From Pseudomonadota bacterium (GTDB lineage: Bacteria; Pseudomonadota; Gammaproteobacteria; Xanthomonadales; Rhodanobacteraceae), in the NCBI GenBank assembly GCA_021780735.1, contig JAJXYE010000121.1, forward strand, positions 1 to 52,168: a DNA stretch of 52,168 bases, read 5' to 3'. Of this stretch, positions 21,773 through 30,783 are shown piece after piece. The position numbers and the translations under genes are program-made. The notes beneath the pieces are model-generated. The model did not search any database, had not been told where the DNA came from, and worked only from the letters and a program-made list of their open reading frames with translations. Position 1 is the stretch's first letter. Every line of letters begins with the position of its first letter.

Positions 21773-21897
21773 GTATCGCCGTGATGGCGACAGGAAGCGG
21801 CACGGAACATGGTGTTGCTGAGGGGCCGGCCTTACCTCCCCTGGAGGCCGCCTGACAAACCTCATCAGTCCTCCCCTGGCTGATGGGGTTTTTTTAT
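21773..21897 (+). ncRNA. candidate small RNA with repeated C-rich loops (sX13-like architecture)
   Basis: Non-coding gap; hairpin CGCC/GGCG at about 21777-21789; hairpin CGGCCT-TACCTCCCCTGG-AGGCCG at about 21827-21850; terminator hairpin CCTCATCAG-TCCTCCCCTGG-CTGATGGGG-T7; weak upstream promoter-like TTGAAC/CACTAA. Confidence 0.6.
21860..21896 (+). terminator. intrinsic (Rho-independent) terminator
   Basis: 9-bp stem CCTCATCAG/CTGATGGGG (one G-U) followed by TTTTTTT. Confidence 0.85.
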
Positions 21898-21971
21898 GCG
21901 CGATGAGACGGTGAGCTTCATTCCCGCAGTGGATAATGGCAGTCATTGCCTTGTTCCACATCCGGACGCAG

Positions 21972-23156
21972 ATGATCATCGACTCTTTGCTCGATACCGA
22001 CCTGTACAAGTTCTCGATGATGCAGGTGGTCTTGCACCAGTATCCGGCCGCGCAGGTGGAGTATCGCTTCAAGTGCCGCAATCCGGGTGTCGACCTGGTG
22101 CCGTACATCGGGGAGATCCGCGCCGAACTTGCCGGACTTTGCAGCCTGCGCTTCAGCGCGGACGAGCTCGACTACCTGCGCAGCTGGCGTTTCATCAGCA
22201 GCGACTTCATTGATTTCCTGGGCCTGTTCCAGCTCAACGAGAAATATGTCGAGATCACGCCTGCCGCTGCCGACAACGGCGAGATCGAGATTCGCATCTG
22301 CGGGCCCTGGCTGCACACGATCCTGTTCGAGGTGCCGTTGCTGGCAATCGTCAACGAAGTGTATTTTCGCCATGCCAGCGCCGGGCTGGATCTGGCCGAA
22401 GGCCGTCGACGCCTGCGCCATAAAATCGCCCTGCTGCGGGATGCCCCGGACTATGCCGGCTGCCGCATTGCCGACTACGGCACGCGCCGGCGCTATGCGC
22501 GGGTGTGGCATGAAGAGGTGGTGACCACACTGCGCGACGAGCTGGGCACGCAGTTCGCTGGCACCAGCAATGTCTGGTTGGCGCGCAAGCTCGACCTGAC
22601 TCCGCTCGGCACGCTTGCGCATGAATACCTGCAGGCGCACCAGGCACTGGGCCCGCGGTTGCGCGACTCGCAGGTTGCGGCGCTGGAGGCGTGGGCCAGG
22701 GAGTACCGTGGTGACCTCGGCATCGCGCTGTCCGACGTCTACGGCCTCAACGCGTTCCTGCGCGACTTCGACATGTATTTCTGCAAGCTGTTCGACGGCA
22801 CCCGACACGATTCCGGCGATCCGTTCGAATGGGGCGAGAAGGTACTGGCGCACTACGCCTCGAACCGGGTCGATCCGCGCAACAAGGTGCTGGTATTCAG
22901 CGATGGCCTGGACATCCCCAAGGTGATGCAGCTGTACCGACATTTCCGTGGCCGCTGCCTGCTGGCCTTCGGCGTCGGCACCAACCTCACCAACGACGTC
23001 GGACCGGCAGCCCTGAACATCGTGATCAAGATGATTCGCTGCAACGGTCAGCCGGTGGCCAAGCTAAGCGATTCGCCCGGCAAGAACATGTGCGAGGACA
23101 AGGCCTACGTGGCGTACTTGCGGCAGGTGTTCGAGATTCCCGACGGAGCTGACTGA
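21972..23156 (+). CDS. pncB: nicotinate phosphoribosyltransferase
   Basis: [63 protein letters not shown]; start trimmed to ATG 21972. Confidence 0.95.
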   Translation: MIIDSLLDTDLYKFSMMQVVLHQYPAAQVEYRFKCRNPGVDLVPYIGEIRAELAGLCSLRFSADELDYLRSWRFISSDFIDFLGLFQLNEKYVEITPAAADNGEIEIRICGPWLHTILFEVPLLAIVNEVYFRHASAGLDLAEGRRRLRHKIALLRDAPDYAGCRIADYGTRRRYARVWHEEVVTTLRDELGTQFAGTSNVWLARKLDLTPLGTLAHEYLQAHQALGPRLRDSQVAALEAWAREYRGDLGIALSDVYGLNAFLRDFDMYFCKLFDGTRHDSGDPFEWGEKVLAHYASNRVDPRNKVLVFSDGLDIPKVMQLYRHFRGRCLLAFGVGTNLTNDVGPAALNIVIKMIRCNGQPVAKLSDSPGKNMCEDKAYVAYLRQVFEIPDGAD

Positions 23157-23228
23157 AGGCCTGCAGGCGGGCAGGGCGCGCGATGGCGTAGACTGCCCGA
23201 TCAGGTCTGTCTCCGCAGGAGTTTGCGC

Positions 23229-23714
23229 ATGCCCAGTGTCTATGATTTCACTGTCAACGATATCGACGGCAAGCCGCGCTCGCTGGCCGAATGGCGGGGC
23301 AAGACGCTGCTGATCGTCAATGTCGCATCCAAATGCGGTTTCACGCCGCAATACAAGGGGCTGGAGACGCTTTGGCAGGACCAGCGCGACCGCGGCCTGG
23401 TGGTACTCGGCTTTCCCTGCGACCAGTTCGGTCACCAGGAGCCCGGCGACGAGGCGGAAATCAGGGACTTCTGCACCACCCAGTACGACGTGACCTTTCC
23501 GATGTTCGCCAAGGTCGAAGTGAACGGCGATCACGCCGATCCGCTGTACCGGTGGCTGAAGAGCGAAGGCAGGGGCCTCCTCGGCAGCGAGTCGATCAAG
23601 TGGAACTTCACCAAGTTCCTGGTTGATGCCGAAGGTCAGGTCGTCAAGCGCTACGCCTCGACCGACTCGCCTGAAAAGATCGGCCGCGACATCCTGTCAC
23701 GGCTGGACGGCTGA
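23229..23714 (+). CDS. glutathione peroxidase
   Basis: LLIVNVASKCGFTPQYKGLE, GFPCDQFGHQEPG, IKWNFTKFLVD. Confidence 0.94.
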   Translation: MPSVYDFTVNDIDGKPRSLAEWRGKTLLIVNVASKCGFTPQYKGLETLWQDQRDRGLVVLGFPCDQFGHQEPGDEAEIRDFCTTQYDVTFPMFAKVEVNGDHADPLYRWLKSEGRGLLGSESIKWNFTKFLVDAEGQVVKRYASTDSPEKIGRDILSRLDG

Positions 23715-23715
23715 G

Positions 23716-25254
23716 CTACTTGCCGCCCTTGTAGTTCGCCAGCGCGATGGCGATAGCGTCCAGGTCGCTGCTGGCGGGAGGTTTGCCTGGCGCGGCCTCG
23801 TAGTTGTTGAGCATGATCGCGAACGCCAGCCGTTGCCCGCTGGCCGCGGTGACATAGCCAGCCAGGCTGTGCACGTAGGTCATGCTGCCGGTCTTGGCCT
23901 GCACATTGCCTGCGGCGGCGCTGTCGCGCATGCGGTGAACCAGGGTGCCGTCGACGCCGGCCAGGGGCAGCGCCTCGCGCAGCTGCGTCGCATATGGCTG
24001 ACCGGCCAGGTAGCCGAGCAGGTGCAATATCGCATCCGGCGTCACCAGATCGCGGCGCGACAGGCCGGTGCCCTCGGCGAACCGGCTGGCGTCCGGGGCA
24101 ATGCCGATCTGCGTCAACAGCCGGCGCAGCGCGCGGATGGCGTAGCTTTCGGTATCCGTGAAGGTGGGGTCTGCCGAGACGGCAGCGGCTTGTTCGTGCA
24201 CACCCACACTCAGCAGCAGGTTTTGCAGATACAGGTTCTGCGACCGTTTCAGGCCGCGCTTGAGGATATCCAGCAAGGGTGGCGAGAGCACTTCGCCCAG
24301 CGTGTCGGCGTGCGCGAGCAGGGCACTGTCATCCTGCGGCCAGTGCAGGACCCGCACCGTGCCGCTGATCAGGATGCCGCGACTGGCCAGCGCCTGACGC
24401 AACTGCCGGCCGGCCTGCAGCGCCGGGTCGGTCATGGCGAGCCGGAAATGTGCCGGCGACGACTGTGCCGGAACCGTGCCGAAAACGTACAGGCTGTCGC
24501 TGCCCGGTGCCCGGTAGAGATTGATGTCGCTGCTGGCGCGCGGCAGCGTGGTGGTTATCTGGCCGAACAGTTTCGGGATTCCATTGACCGGGGCGAGTGT
24601 GAGACTGGCCGGCTGGCCGGCGGATGCGCCCGGACTCACCGTGACGTCGACGATGTTCTCGTCCACGCTCAGTGCGGACGAAGGCACGGCAAACCAGCTC
24701 TGCAGGTCGTCGGCCTCCCAGCCCGTGCCGAACGGCGAACCGCTGAAATAGCTGTCGTCAGCGATCAGGTCGCCATGCACCCGGCGGATCCCCCGTGCCG
24801 CCAGTTGTGATGCCAGTTGCGCGGCCCAGTCGGCGCTGCTGTCCGTGCCCAGCGTCGGGTCGCCCATGCCATAGAGCACAAGATGGCCGTCCAGACGGCC
24901 GTTGTGCACCCTGCCGCGCGAGAGCAGGCGCGTCGACATGTGGTAGTCCGGGCCCAGGCTGGCAAGACTCAATGCGGCGGTGAACAGCTTGGCGGTCGAC
25001 GCGGGCTGCAGCAACTTGTCGGCGCGATGGGTATACAGCATGCGTCCGCTGTCCAGCGAGGCTACGGCGATGCCCCAGCTGGCGGTGGCGAACCGGGGTT
25101 GCCCGATCAGTGCGTCGATCTGGGCGCTCAGCCCTGCAGGGGTGCTGGCCGCGGGTATCGCGCCGGTAGCGGCAGCTGCCGGCATTGACCCGAGCAGCAG
25201 ACTGGCCGCGATCAGGAATCTCGGGACAGGACAGCGGCGCGAAGGTTCGGTCAT
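23716..25254 (-). CDS. dacB: D-alanyl-D-alanine carboxypeptidase/endopeptidase (PBP4 family)
   Basis: Signal-like N-terminus; LLQPASTAKLFTAA (SxxK), GTGLSRRDLVTP (SxN region), VQAKTGSMTYVHSLAGYV (KTG). Confidence 0.92.
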   Translation of the reverse strand: MTEPSRRCPVPRFLIAASLLLGSMPAAAATGAIPAASTPAGLSAQIDALIGQPRFATASWGIAVASLDSGRMLYTHRADKLLQPASTAKLFTAALSLASLGPDYHMSTRLLSRGRVHNGRLDGHLVLYGMGDPTLGTDSSADWAAQLASQLAARGIRRVHGDLIADDSYFSGSPFGTGWEADDLQSWFAVPSSALSVDENIVDVTVSPGASAGQPASLTLAPVNGIPKLFGQITTTLPRASSDINLYRAPGSDSLYVFGTVPAQSSPAHFRLAMTDPALQAGRQLRQALASRGILISGTVRVLHWPQDDSALLAHADTLGEVLSPPLLDILKRGLKRSQNLYLQNLLLSVGVHEQAAAVSADPTFTDTESYAIRALRRLLTQIGIAPDASRFAEGTGLSRRDLVTPDAILHLLGYLAGQPYATQLREALPLAGVDGTLVHRMRDSAAAGNVQAKTGSMTYVHSLAGYVTAASGQRLAFAIMLNNYEAAPGKPPASSDLDAIAIALANYKGGK

Positions 25255-25369
25255 GCCCACAGTATCGCCAATCACGGGCACGCCTGCAGGGCGTTGAGGC
25301 CACTCTGATAAACTTCGGATCTCATGCCGGCCTCTCGCCGGCGGATCCGAACCTATTGGTGAGACCCTC

Positions 25370-25852
25370 ATGCAGATTGCCCGCAATTCCGTTGCTGCCT
25401 TCCATTACACGCTGACTGACGACCAGAGCCAGGTCATCGACAGCTCCGAGGGCCGCGATCCATTGACTTACCTGCATGGCAGCGGCCAGATCGTGCCGGG
25501 ATTGGAGAGGCAGATGGAAGGACGTTCGGTCGGTGACAAGTTCACCGCCGATGTGGCGCCGGAAGAGGGTTATGGCGTGCACCATGCCGAGTTGATGCAG
25601 GAAGTGCCGCGAGAAGCATTCCAGGGTGTGCAGGATATCCAGCCCGGCATGCAGTTCCAGGGCCGTGGCCCGCAGGGCGAGATCAATGTCACCGTGACCC
25701 GGGTCGAGGACGACAAGGTGTTCATCGACGGCAATCATCCGCTGGCCGGCAAGACCCTGCATTTCGCCATCGAAGTCACCGATGTGCGCGCGGCGAGCGA
25801 GGAAGAGCTCGCGCACGGCCATGTGCATGGTGCCGGTGGTCACCACCACTGA
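25370..25852 (+). CDS. slyD: SlyD-like FKBP-type peptidyl-prolyl isomerase
   Basis: MQIARNSVAAFHYTLTDDQSQVIDSSEGRDPLTYLHGSGQIVPGLERQMEG and His-rich tail HGHVHGAGGHHH. Confidence 0.92.
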   Translation: MQIARNSVAAFHYTLTDDQSQVIDSSEGRDPLTYLHGSGQIVPGLERQMEGRSVGDKFTADVAPEEGYGVHHAELMQEVPREAFQGVQDIQPGMQFQGRGPQGEINVTVTRVEDDKVFIDGNHPLAGKTLHFAIEVTDVRAASEEELAHGHVHGAGGHHH

Positions 25853-25926
25853 GGTTCTTGCGCTCGCGCGCACGGTCCGACCCGTCGCCGGTGCCTGGCG
25901 ATCGAACTGGCGGGGGAAGTCCGCGG

Positions 25927-26455
25927 ATGCAGGAGAGTTTGCGCATCGCAATCGTGGGATAGGGCGCCGCCGGCCAGGCCGCGGCGCTCTTTCCTTGCGC
26001 CCGGGGCCATCTCCCAAGCGTATTTGAGCAGGCACCTATGCCGGGCCCGATCGGTGCCGGCTTCCTGTTGCAACCCACCGACCTTGCGGTATGGGCAAGA
26101 CTGGATCGGGGCGATGAGGCATTCCGCCGGGGCCAGCGGATTGAGCGCCTGTCCAGCTGCAACCAGTGCGGTCGGCGCGTGGACAGCGACAGGCGCTGGC
26201 GCACCTTCTGCTTCAGTCTGCGCGAGAAGACGTCGATGCGTTCGACGCCCAGACTCTGCAGTGGATGCAACAGCGCGTGGCGGCCTTCTGGCCCGAGGTG
26301 TCGCCCTTGCTGGCAAGCGCCGACTCGCCAGGACAGATGCAGCGTGCGCGCTGTCATGACGTGATCGTTCGCCCGTCTGCGCGAGGCCGGGTGGTGTTCA
26401 TCGGCGGCGTGGTGGCGATGACACCGCTCTGGCAAGGCGCCCCGCTCAGTACCAG
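25927..26455 (+). pseudogene. degenerate FAD-dependent monooxygenase (salicylate hydroxylase/UbiH-like)
   Basis: Conceptual translation MQESLRIAIVG*GAAGQAAALF..FEQAPMPGPIGAGFLLQPTDLAVWARL..RGQRIERL, internal deletion and frameshift, then TFCFSLRE / DVDAFDAQTLQWMQQRVAAFWPEVSPLL..ARCHDVIVRP..RGRVVFIGGVVAMTPLWQGAP (cf. RVVFIGDAAHAMSPQLGQGA). Confidence 0.8.
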
Positions 26456-27555
26456 TCGAGCAGCGACACGCCCAGGCCGAGGTAGGTGGCGTTGTGGTTG
26501 TAGTCGATCAGGCTTTCGCCGTAACCCTTGAACAATTCGGCGTAGCCGCGGACATTGCCGAACATCGGGAAACTCCAGGTGAACCTGGCGGCGCCATGGC
26601 TGCGCTTGCCTCCGCGCAGGGAATGACGCAGCAGCAGGCCGAACTCCTGACCGTGCCATTCGTGCACGATCTGCATGTCGGCGCGGCCGGCATAGTCGCT
26701 GATGTCGGGATTGTTGTCGTCGACGCGTGACTCCGGCAGTCGCCACCATGGACGCAGCATCACGGCCCAGCCGTGGCGGTCGAAGCCGAAGTGGGCGATC
26801 ACCCGGTTCCAGCTGCGCGAAAGGGGGTCGGAACGGCCGTTGGACTGGTGGGTCAGGCTGATGCCGAACATGCGGCCATTCCAGCCCAGCAGGTGGTAAT
26901 GCGTGTTGAACACCAGCATCGCCTCGGGCTGGTAGTCGGTCTCGCGGAACGGGCGCGAACTGCCGACGTTGTAGACCTGCCAGCGGGACGACTGGGTATA
27001 GGCCACCCACAGGTCGCCGCGGTCGCCGAACACCCCCTGCCACACCTTGGTCTTCAGGCTCAGCTGGAACTTCGATTCGATGTTGTCCAGTTGCTGCGGC
27101 GTGGTGACCGTATTGTTCGGGTTCGGGCTGCTCGGCAGGTTGTTCTGGTTGCTGGTGGCGAACAGCGGCATCAGGTAGACCGGCCGGTAACCGCGGATGT
27201 TGAACGTGCCCAGCTTGCTTTGCGGCGACAGTTCCCAGCGGCTGTCGAGCAGGGACGGCGGGGGCGCCACGGTGTCTTGCGATTCCGCCGCAGCCACGGT
27301 CGGCGCGGCATTGCCGCCATGGCTGTCGCGCACGAACCATTGCGCCGGTGCGGCAGGGGCGCCGTCGCTTCGTTTGCTGGCAACCGGCAGGTTTTCCCGG
27401 CCAGTGGCATGGTCGTAGCAGGCAAGCCGCTGCGAGTCCGTCTCGATCGCGGTGCAGGCGCGAATGTCGAGTGGATCGGGATTCTGGGCGTGGACACCGC
27501 TGGTCGGCGCAAGCAAGGTCAGGGCGATGACGGCGGCGGCCAGATCTTGCTTCAT
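26446..27555 (-). CDS. pldA: outer membrane phospholipase A1
   Basis: Signal peptide MKQDLAAAVIALTLLAPTSGVHA; GRMFGISLTHQSNGRSDPLSRSWNRV catalytic motif; beta-barrel-like C-terminus. Confidence 0.9.
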   Translation of the reverse strand: MKQDLAAAVIALTLLAPTSGVHAQNPDPLDIRACTAIETDSQRLACYDHATGRENLPVASKRSDGAPAAPAQWFVRDSHGGNAAPTVAAAESQDTVAPPPSLLDSRWELSPQSKLGTFNIRGYRPVYLMPLFATSNQNNLPSSPNPNNTVTTPQQLDNIESKFQLSLKTKVWQGVFGDRGDLWVAYTQSSRWQVYNVGSSRPFRETDYQPEAMLVFNTHYHLLGWNGRMFGISLTHQSNGRSDPLSRSWNRVIAHFGFDRHGWAVMLRPWWRLPESRVDDNNPDISDYAGRADMQIVHEWHGQEFGLLLRHSLRGGKRSHGAARFTWSFPMFGNVRGYAELFKGYGESLIDYNHNATYLGLGVSLLDWY

Positions 27556-27712
27556 GCGGGCATCCGGGGGCGGGCTGGATCAGCGGCGCTGGCAGTCTAT
27601 CCGATGACCGCCAGCCGCTGCCTCGCCCGCACGGATTCGCGCCCGCCAGACAGCGTGCCCCACGCCATGCCTGGTCGTGACGCACGGCCGCTGGCGCGCC
27701 AGCGACTGGGGC

Positions 27713-28066
27713 CTACAACTGCTTGATCCAGCGGGCGTATTCGGACTTGCTGATCTTGCCGTCCTTGTTGCTGTCGGCGTTGAGGAAGTCATTCGCCAGC
27801 GGCGGGTAGGCTGTCGCCTGATCCTCGCTGATCCACTTGCTGTCGCCCGCCAGCTGCTTGAAATCCGGCGCCGGGCCAAACGTGGGCGCGGGCGCCGCTA
27901 CACTGTGCACCACCAACTCGCCCTGCGGTGTCTGATAAGAGGCCGATGCGATCGGCGCCGGGGAGCTGCTGGCTGCCGCCGGCGCGTCTTGCGCGAAGCT
28001 CGTGCTGGCGAACAGCGCGCCGGCAATGGCGAGACCGGACAACAACAACGGGTTGCGGAATTTCAT
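27713..28066 (-). CDS. EF-hand-containing exported protein
   Basis: MKFRNPLLLSGLAIAGALFASTSFA signal; C-terminal DSNKDGKISKSEYARWIKQL EF-hand loop. Confidence 0.78.
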   Translation of the reverse strand: MKFRNPLLLSGLAIAGALFASTSFAQDAPAAASSSPAPIASASYQTPQGELVVHSVAAPAPTFGPAPDFKQLAGDSKWISEDQATAYPPLANDFLNADSNKDGKISKSEYARWIKQL

Positions 28067-28235
28067 GCGGGATACTCCAATGGCGAATGACTCAGGTGGA
28101 ACGCTCTGCATGCCCGGATCCAGCATCGTTGCGTGGCGCGCCGATGACGGTGTCCGAACTCCGCGCCACTGTAACCGGGCAAGTGTGTATGCCAGATCAT
28201 TCCGGCAAGCATGAAAGCGTGAAGGCGGTGCGCCG

Positions 28236-29501
28236 TTGAGCGTCGCTTCAGCTTCTCCGCCGCCGCTCAGCCAGGCCCAGGCAAGGCTGTTGCAGTTGGC
28301 AGCGCAAGGCCTGTTGCAGCCGTCGCGGCGACCACCGCGACCGAGCGATGTCGCGGCCACGATCGAACGCATGTGCCTGCTGCAGATCGACACCATCCAC
28401 GTACTGGCGCGCAGTCCCTATCTGGTGCTGCATGCCCGCCTTGGCGACTACCCGATGGCGTGGCTGGACGAAGCCCTGGCCAGCGGCCAGCTGGTCGAGT
28501 GCTGGGCGCACGAGGCGTGCTTCGTCGCCGCCCGGGATTTCGGCTGGCACCTGGCCGGGCGCGGGCAGCGCATGCATCACTGGGCGCATCGCAACGCCGC
28601 GCGTCTGCACCATGAGCAGCGCGCCGAACTGGACGCATTGCTGGCGGGCATCCGTGAATCCGGTCCGGTGCGCGCCGCGGATTTTGTTCGCGGCGAGGCC
28701 GCTGGCGCGTCGGGTTGGTGGGCCTGGAAGCCGGAAAAGCGCCGGCTGGAGGCGTGCTTCGCGCTGGGCGAACTGATGGTAGCGCGGCGCGAGAATTTCC
28801 AGCGCGTATACGACCTGACCGAACGCGTGCTGGTCACGCTCGACCCGCCGCCCGATCCGGCCATTGCCGGCTGCTCGGCAGCGCAACTGCGGCGTCACTT
28901 CATCCTGCAGAGCGTGCGCGCGCTGGGCGTCACGCCAGCCAACTGGATTGCCGACTACTTCCGCCTTAGGCCGAAGGTGACCGAGCAGGAACTGTCGCCC
29001 CTGCTCGCCAGCGGCGAGTTGCTGGCCGTGCCGGTTGCGGGCTGGGCGCAGCCAGGCTATGTCCACCATGCTCATGCTCCATTGCTGGACAAGGCCATGC
29101 GCGGTCGCCTGCGCGCCACCCATACCGCGCTGCTGTCACCGTTCGATCCACTGGTCTGGGATCGCGCCCGGGTTCTGGCAATGTTCGATTTCGAGTACAG
29201 CCTGGAGTGCTACACCCCGGCCGCGCGGCGGCGCTACGGGTATTTCGTGCTGCCGATCCTGCATCGGGGGCGGCTGGTCGGTCGACTGGATGCGAAGGCG
29301 CATCGCGGCGACGGTGTGTTCGAGATCAAGGCGTTGTTCCTGGAGGACGGCGTGGAGGTCACGCCACGCCTGCTGCACGAGCTGGCCCGGACAATTGTGG
29401 CAAGTGCGCGCTGGCACGGTACGCCGCAGGTCAGCTTGAGCCGAACCCGGCCGGCGACACTGGCCAGGCCATTGCGAACCGAAATCAGGCTCGCCAGTTG
29501 A
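28236..29501 (+). CDS. YcaQ-like (winged-helix/AlkX) DNA glycosylase family protein
   Basis: LLQIDTIHVLARSPYLVLHARLGDYP, ECWAHEACFV, LLSPFDPLVWDRARVLAMFDFEYSLECYTPAARRRYGYFVLPIL. Confidence 0.88.
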   Translation: MSVASASPPPLSQAQARLLQLAAQGLLQPSRRPPRPSDVAATIERMCLLQIDTIHVLARSPYLVLHARLGDYPMAWLDEALASGQLVECWAHEACFVAARDFGWHLAGRGQRMHHWAHRNAARLHHEQRAELDALLAGIRESGPVRAADFVRGEAAGASGWWAWKPEKRRLEACFALGELMVARRENFQRVYDLTERVLVTLDPPPDPAIAGCSAAQLRRHFILQSVRALGVTPANWIADYFRLRPKVTEQELSPLLASGELLAVPVAGWAQPGYVHHAHAPLLDKAMRGRLRATHTALLSPFDPLVWDRARVLAMFDFEYSLECYTPAARRRYGYFVLPILHRGRLVGRLDAKAHRGDGVFEIKALFLEDGVEVTPRLLHELARTIVASARWHGTPQVSLSRTRPATLARPLRTEIRLAS

Positions 29502-29531
29502 ATTCGGCTTGAGGGTTGGCCGTCGACCCAC

Positions 29532-30002
29532 TCAGGGCGCGCTGTCGGCCGGTGCCGGGTTTTCCTCGCAGGATTTGCCATGCAGCGCCTGGCGCAGGGA
29601 TCTGGCCAGCGAATTGCAGCGCTCCTCCAGCTGCGGACGGATCTCGGGATTCTTTGCGTCGCGCAACAGGCTGGTGCGCATGGCCTGGTAGCGATAGGGC
29701 AGCTGTTCCGGCGCGTAGATCGCCGCGGCCCTATGGCAAGCCATGTAGCTGGACAGATAATCGTCGCAAGCGGGAATGCCGGTGCGTCCGGCGTCGGCGT
29801 CGCTGGCCTGGTCGCCAGTCCGTGCGGCTGCACCAGGATGCTCGGCAGCGGCATGCCCGGTGCCCCGCTCTTTCCTGGCGGCCGTCAAGCTGGAGGCTGG
29901 CTTCGTGGTACTGGAAGGGCGGGTGACCGGGTGACTGGCGCAGGCGGCCAGCAGCACGCTGGTGATCATCGCGACCAGGGCAAGGCGGGACAGGGTAGGC
30001 AT
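29532..30002 (-). CDS. hypothetical lipoprotein
   Basis: MPTLSRLALVAMITSVLLAACAS lipobox; no recognised domain. Confidence 0.6.
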   Translation of the reverse strand: MPTLSRLALVAMITSVLLAACASHPVTRPSSTTKPASSLTAARKERGTGHAAAEHPGAAARTGDQASDADAGRTGIPACDDYLSSYMACHRAAAIYAPEQLPYRYQAMRTSLLRDAKNPEIRPQLEERCNSLARSLRQALHGKSCEENPAPADSAP

Positions 30003-30490
30003 CTGGCACTCCTGGGCATGGCGACCTGGCATGGTACATCGGTGCGGTGCACGATGCCGAAACGGATCGGGCGCGTTGTCGCTACTAGACAGGGTACGAG
30101 GTAAAGAAAACCTGAAGAAGGCGAAGTGACGGTGCGCCCGCACCGCGGCGGTGCCGCGTGTCGCGCCCGGATCCCGTCCAGGGTCTGGCGGGCACCGGGG
30201 TCAGCCGGGCACTGCCCGGCAGCGCTTGAAAGGGATGCATCCTGGCAGGCGAAACCCCTCCGTATGGTCAGTTTTCCCCTGCAAAGATAATGGTCATGTC
30301 GACCCGCTTGACAAATCACGTTCAAGCTGGAAATCCGTTATGCTTGAGTTACTGCGTCTGCTTGGACATGTGCGTGCCCGGTGGTGGTTTCCTGAATCCA
30401 GCCGTTGCACCCGACCTTGGCATGCTCAGTAAGCCGTCGGCCCGTTGCGGCCGGTTTGTCTAAAGAGTCTGGATTGGATCGGAGTGAGTC

Positions 30491-30700
30491 ATGGCGGATC
30501 GTGAAGTAGGTACAGTCAAGTGGTTCAATGATGCCAAGGGGTTCGGTTTCATCAGCAGGGAAAGCGGCCCCGATGTGTTCGTGCATTTTCGCGCCATCAC
30601 CGGCTCGGGGTTCAAGAGCCTGCAGGAAGGCCAGAAGGTGAGCTTCAAGGTCGTCGATGGCCAGAAGGGGCTGCAGGCCGAAGACGTCACACCCGTTTGA
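30491..30700 (+). CDS. cold shock domain protein (CspA family)
   Basis: [30 protein letters not shown] (RNP1/RNP2). Confidence 0.95.
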   Translation: MADREVGTVKWFNDAKGFGFISRESGPDVFVHFRAITGSGFKSLQEGQKVSFKVVDGQKGLQAEDVTPV

Positions 30701-30723
30701 TTCTGGAACGAGCAGAGTCATTG

Positions 30724-30752
30724 AAGGGCCGGCCATGCCGGCCCTTTTTTTG
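30724..30752 (+). terminator. intrinsic terminator after csp
   Basis: AAGGGCCGGC-CAT-GCCGGCCCTTTTTTT. Confidence 0.9.
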
Positions 30753-30783
30753 AGTAGCGTGTCTATCCGGGTAGCTTTTGCCG

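Noticed and set aside
20097-21821. 574-aa plus-strand ORF
   Set aside because: Spans the end of the aminopeptidase and is antisense to the VOC-cupin gene; no domain signatures.
25960-25962. In-frame TAG as possible recoding (e.g. pyrrolysine) in the monooxygenase
   Set aside because: The same locus also has an internal deletion, a frameshift and a truncated 3' end, so simple pseudogenisation explains it.
26354-27685. 443-aa minus-strand ORF
   Set aside because: Out-of-frame overlap with pldA, which has signal peptide and catalytic motif; the alternative frame is Arg/Pro/Ala-rich noise.
30180-30300. Riboswitch-like stretch (gaaaGGGATGCATCCtggcaggcgaaacccctccg)
   Set aside because: Compared by eye with c-di-GMP-I, cobalamin and glycine aptamer cores; the resemblance is too weak to call.
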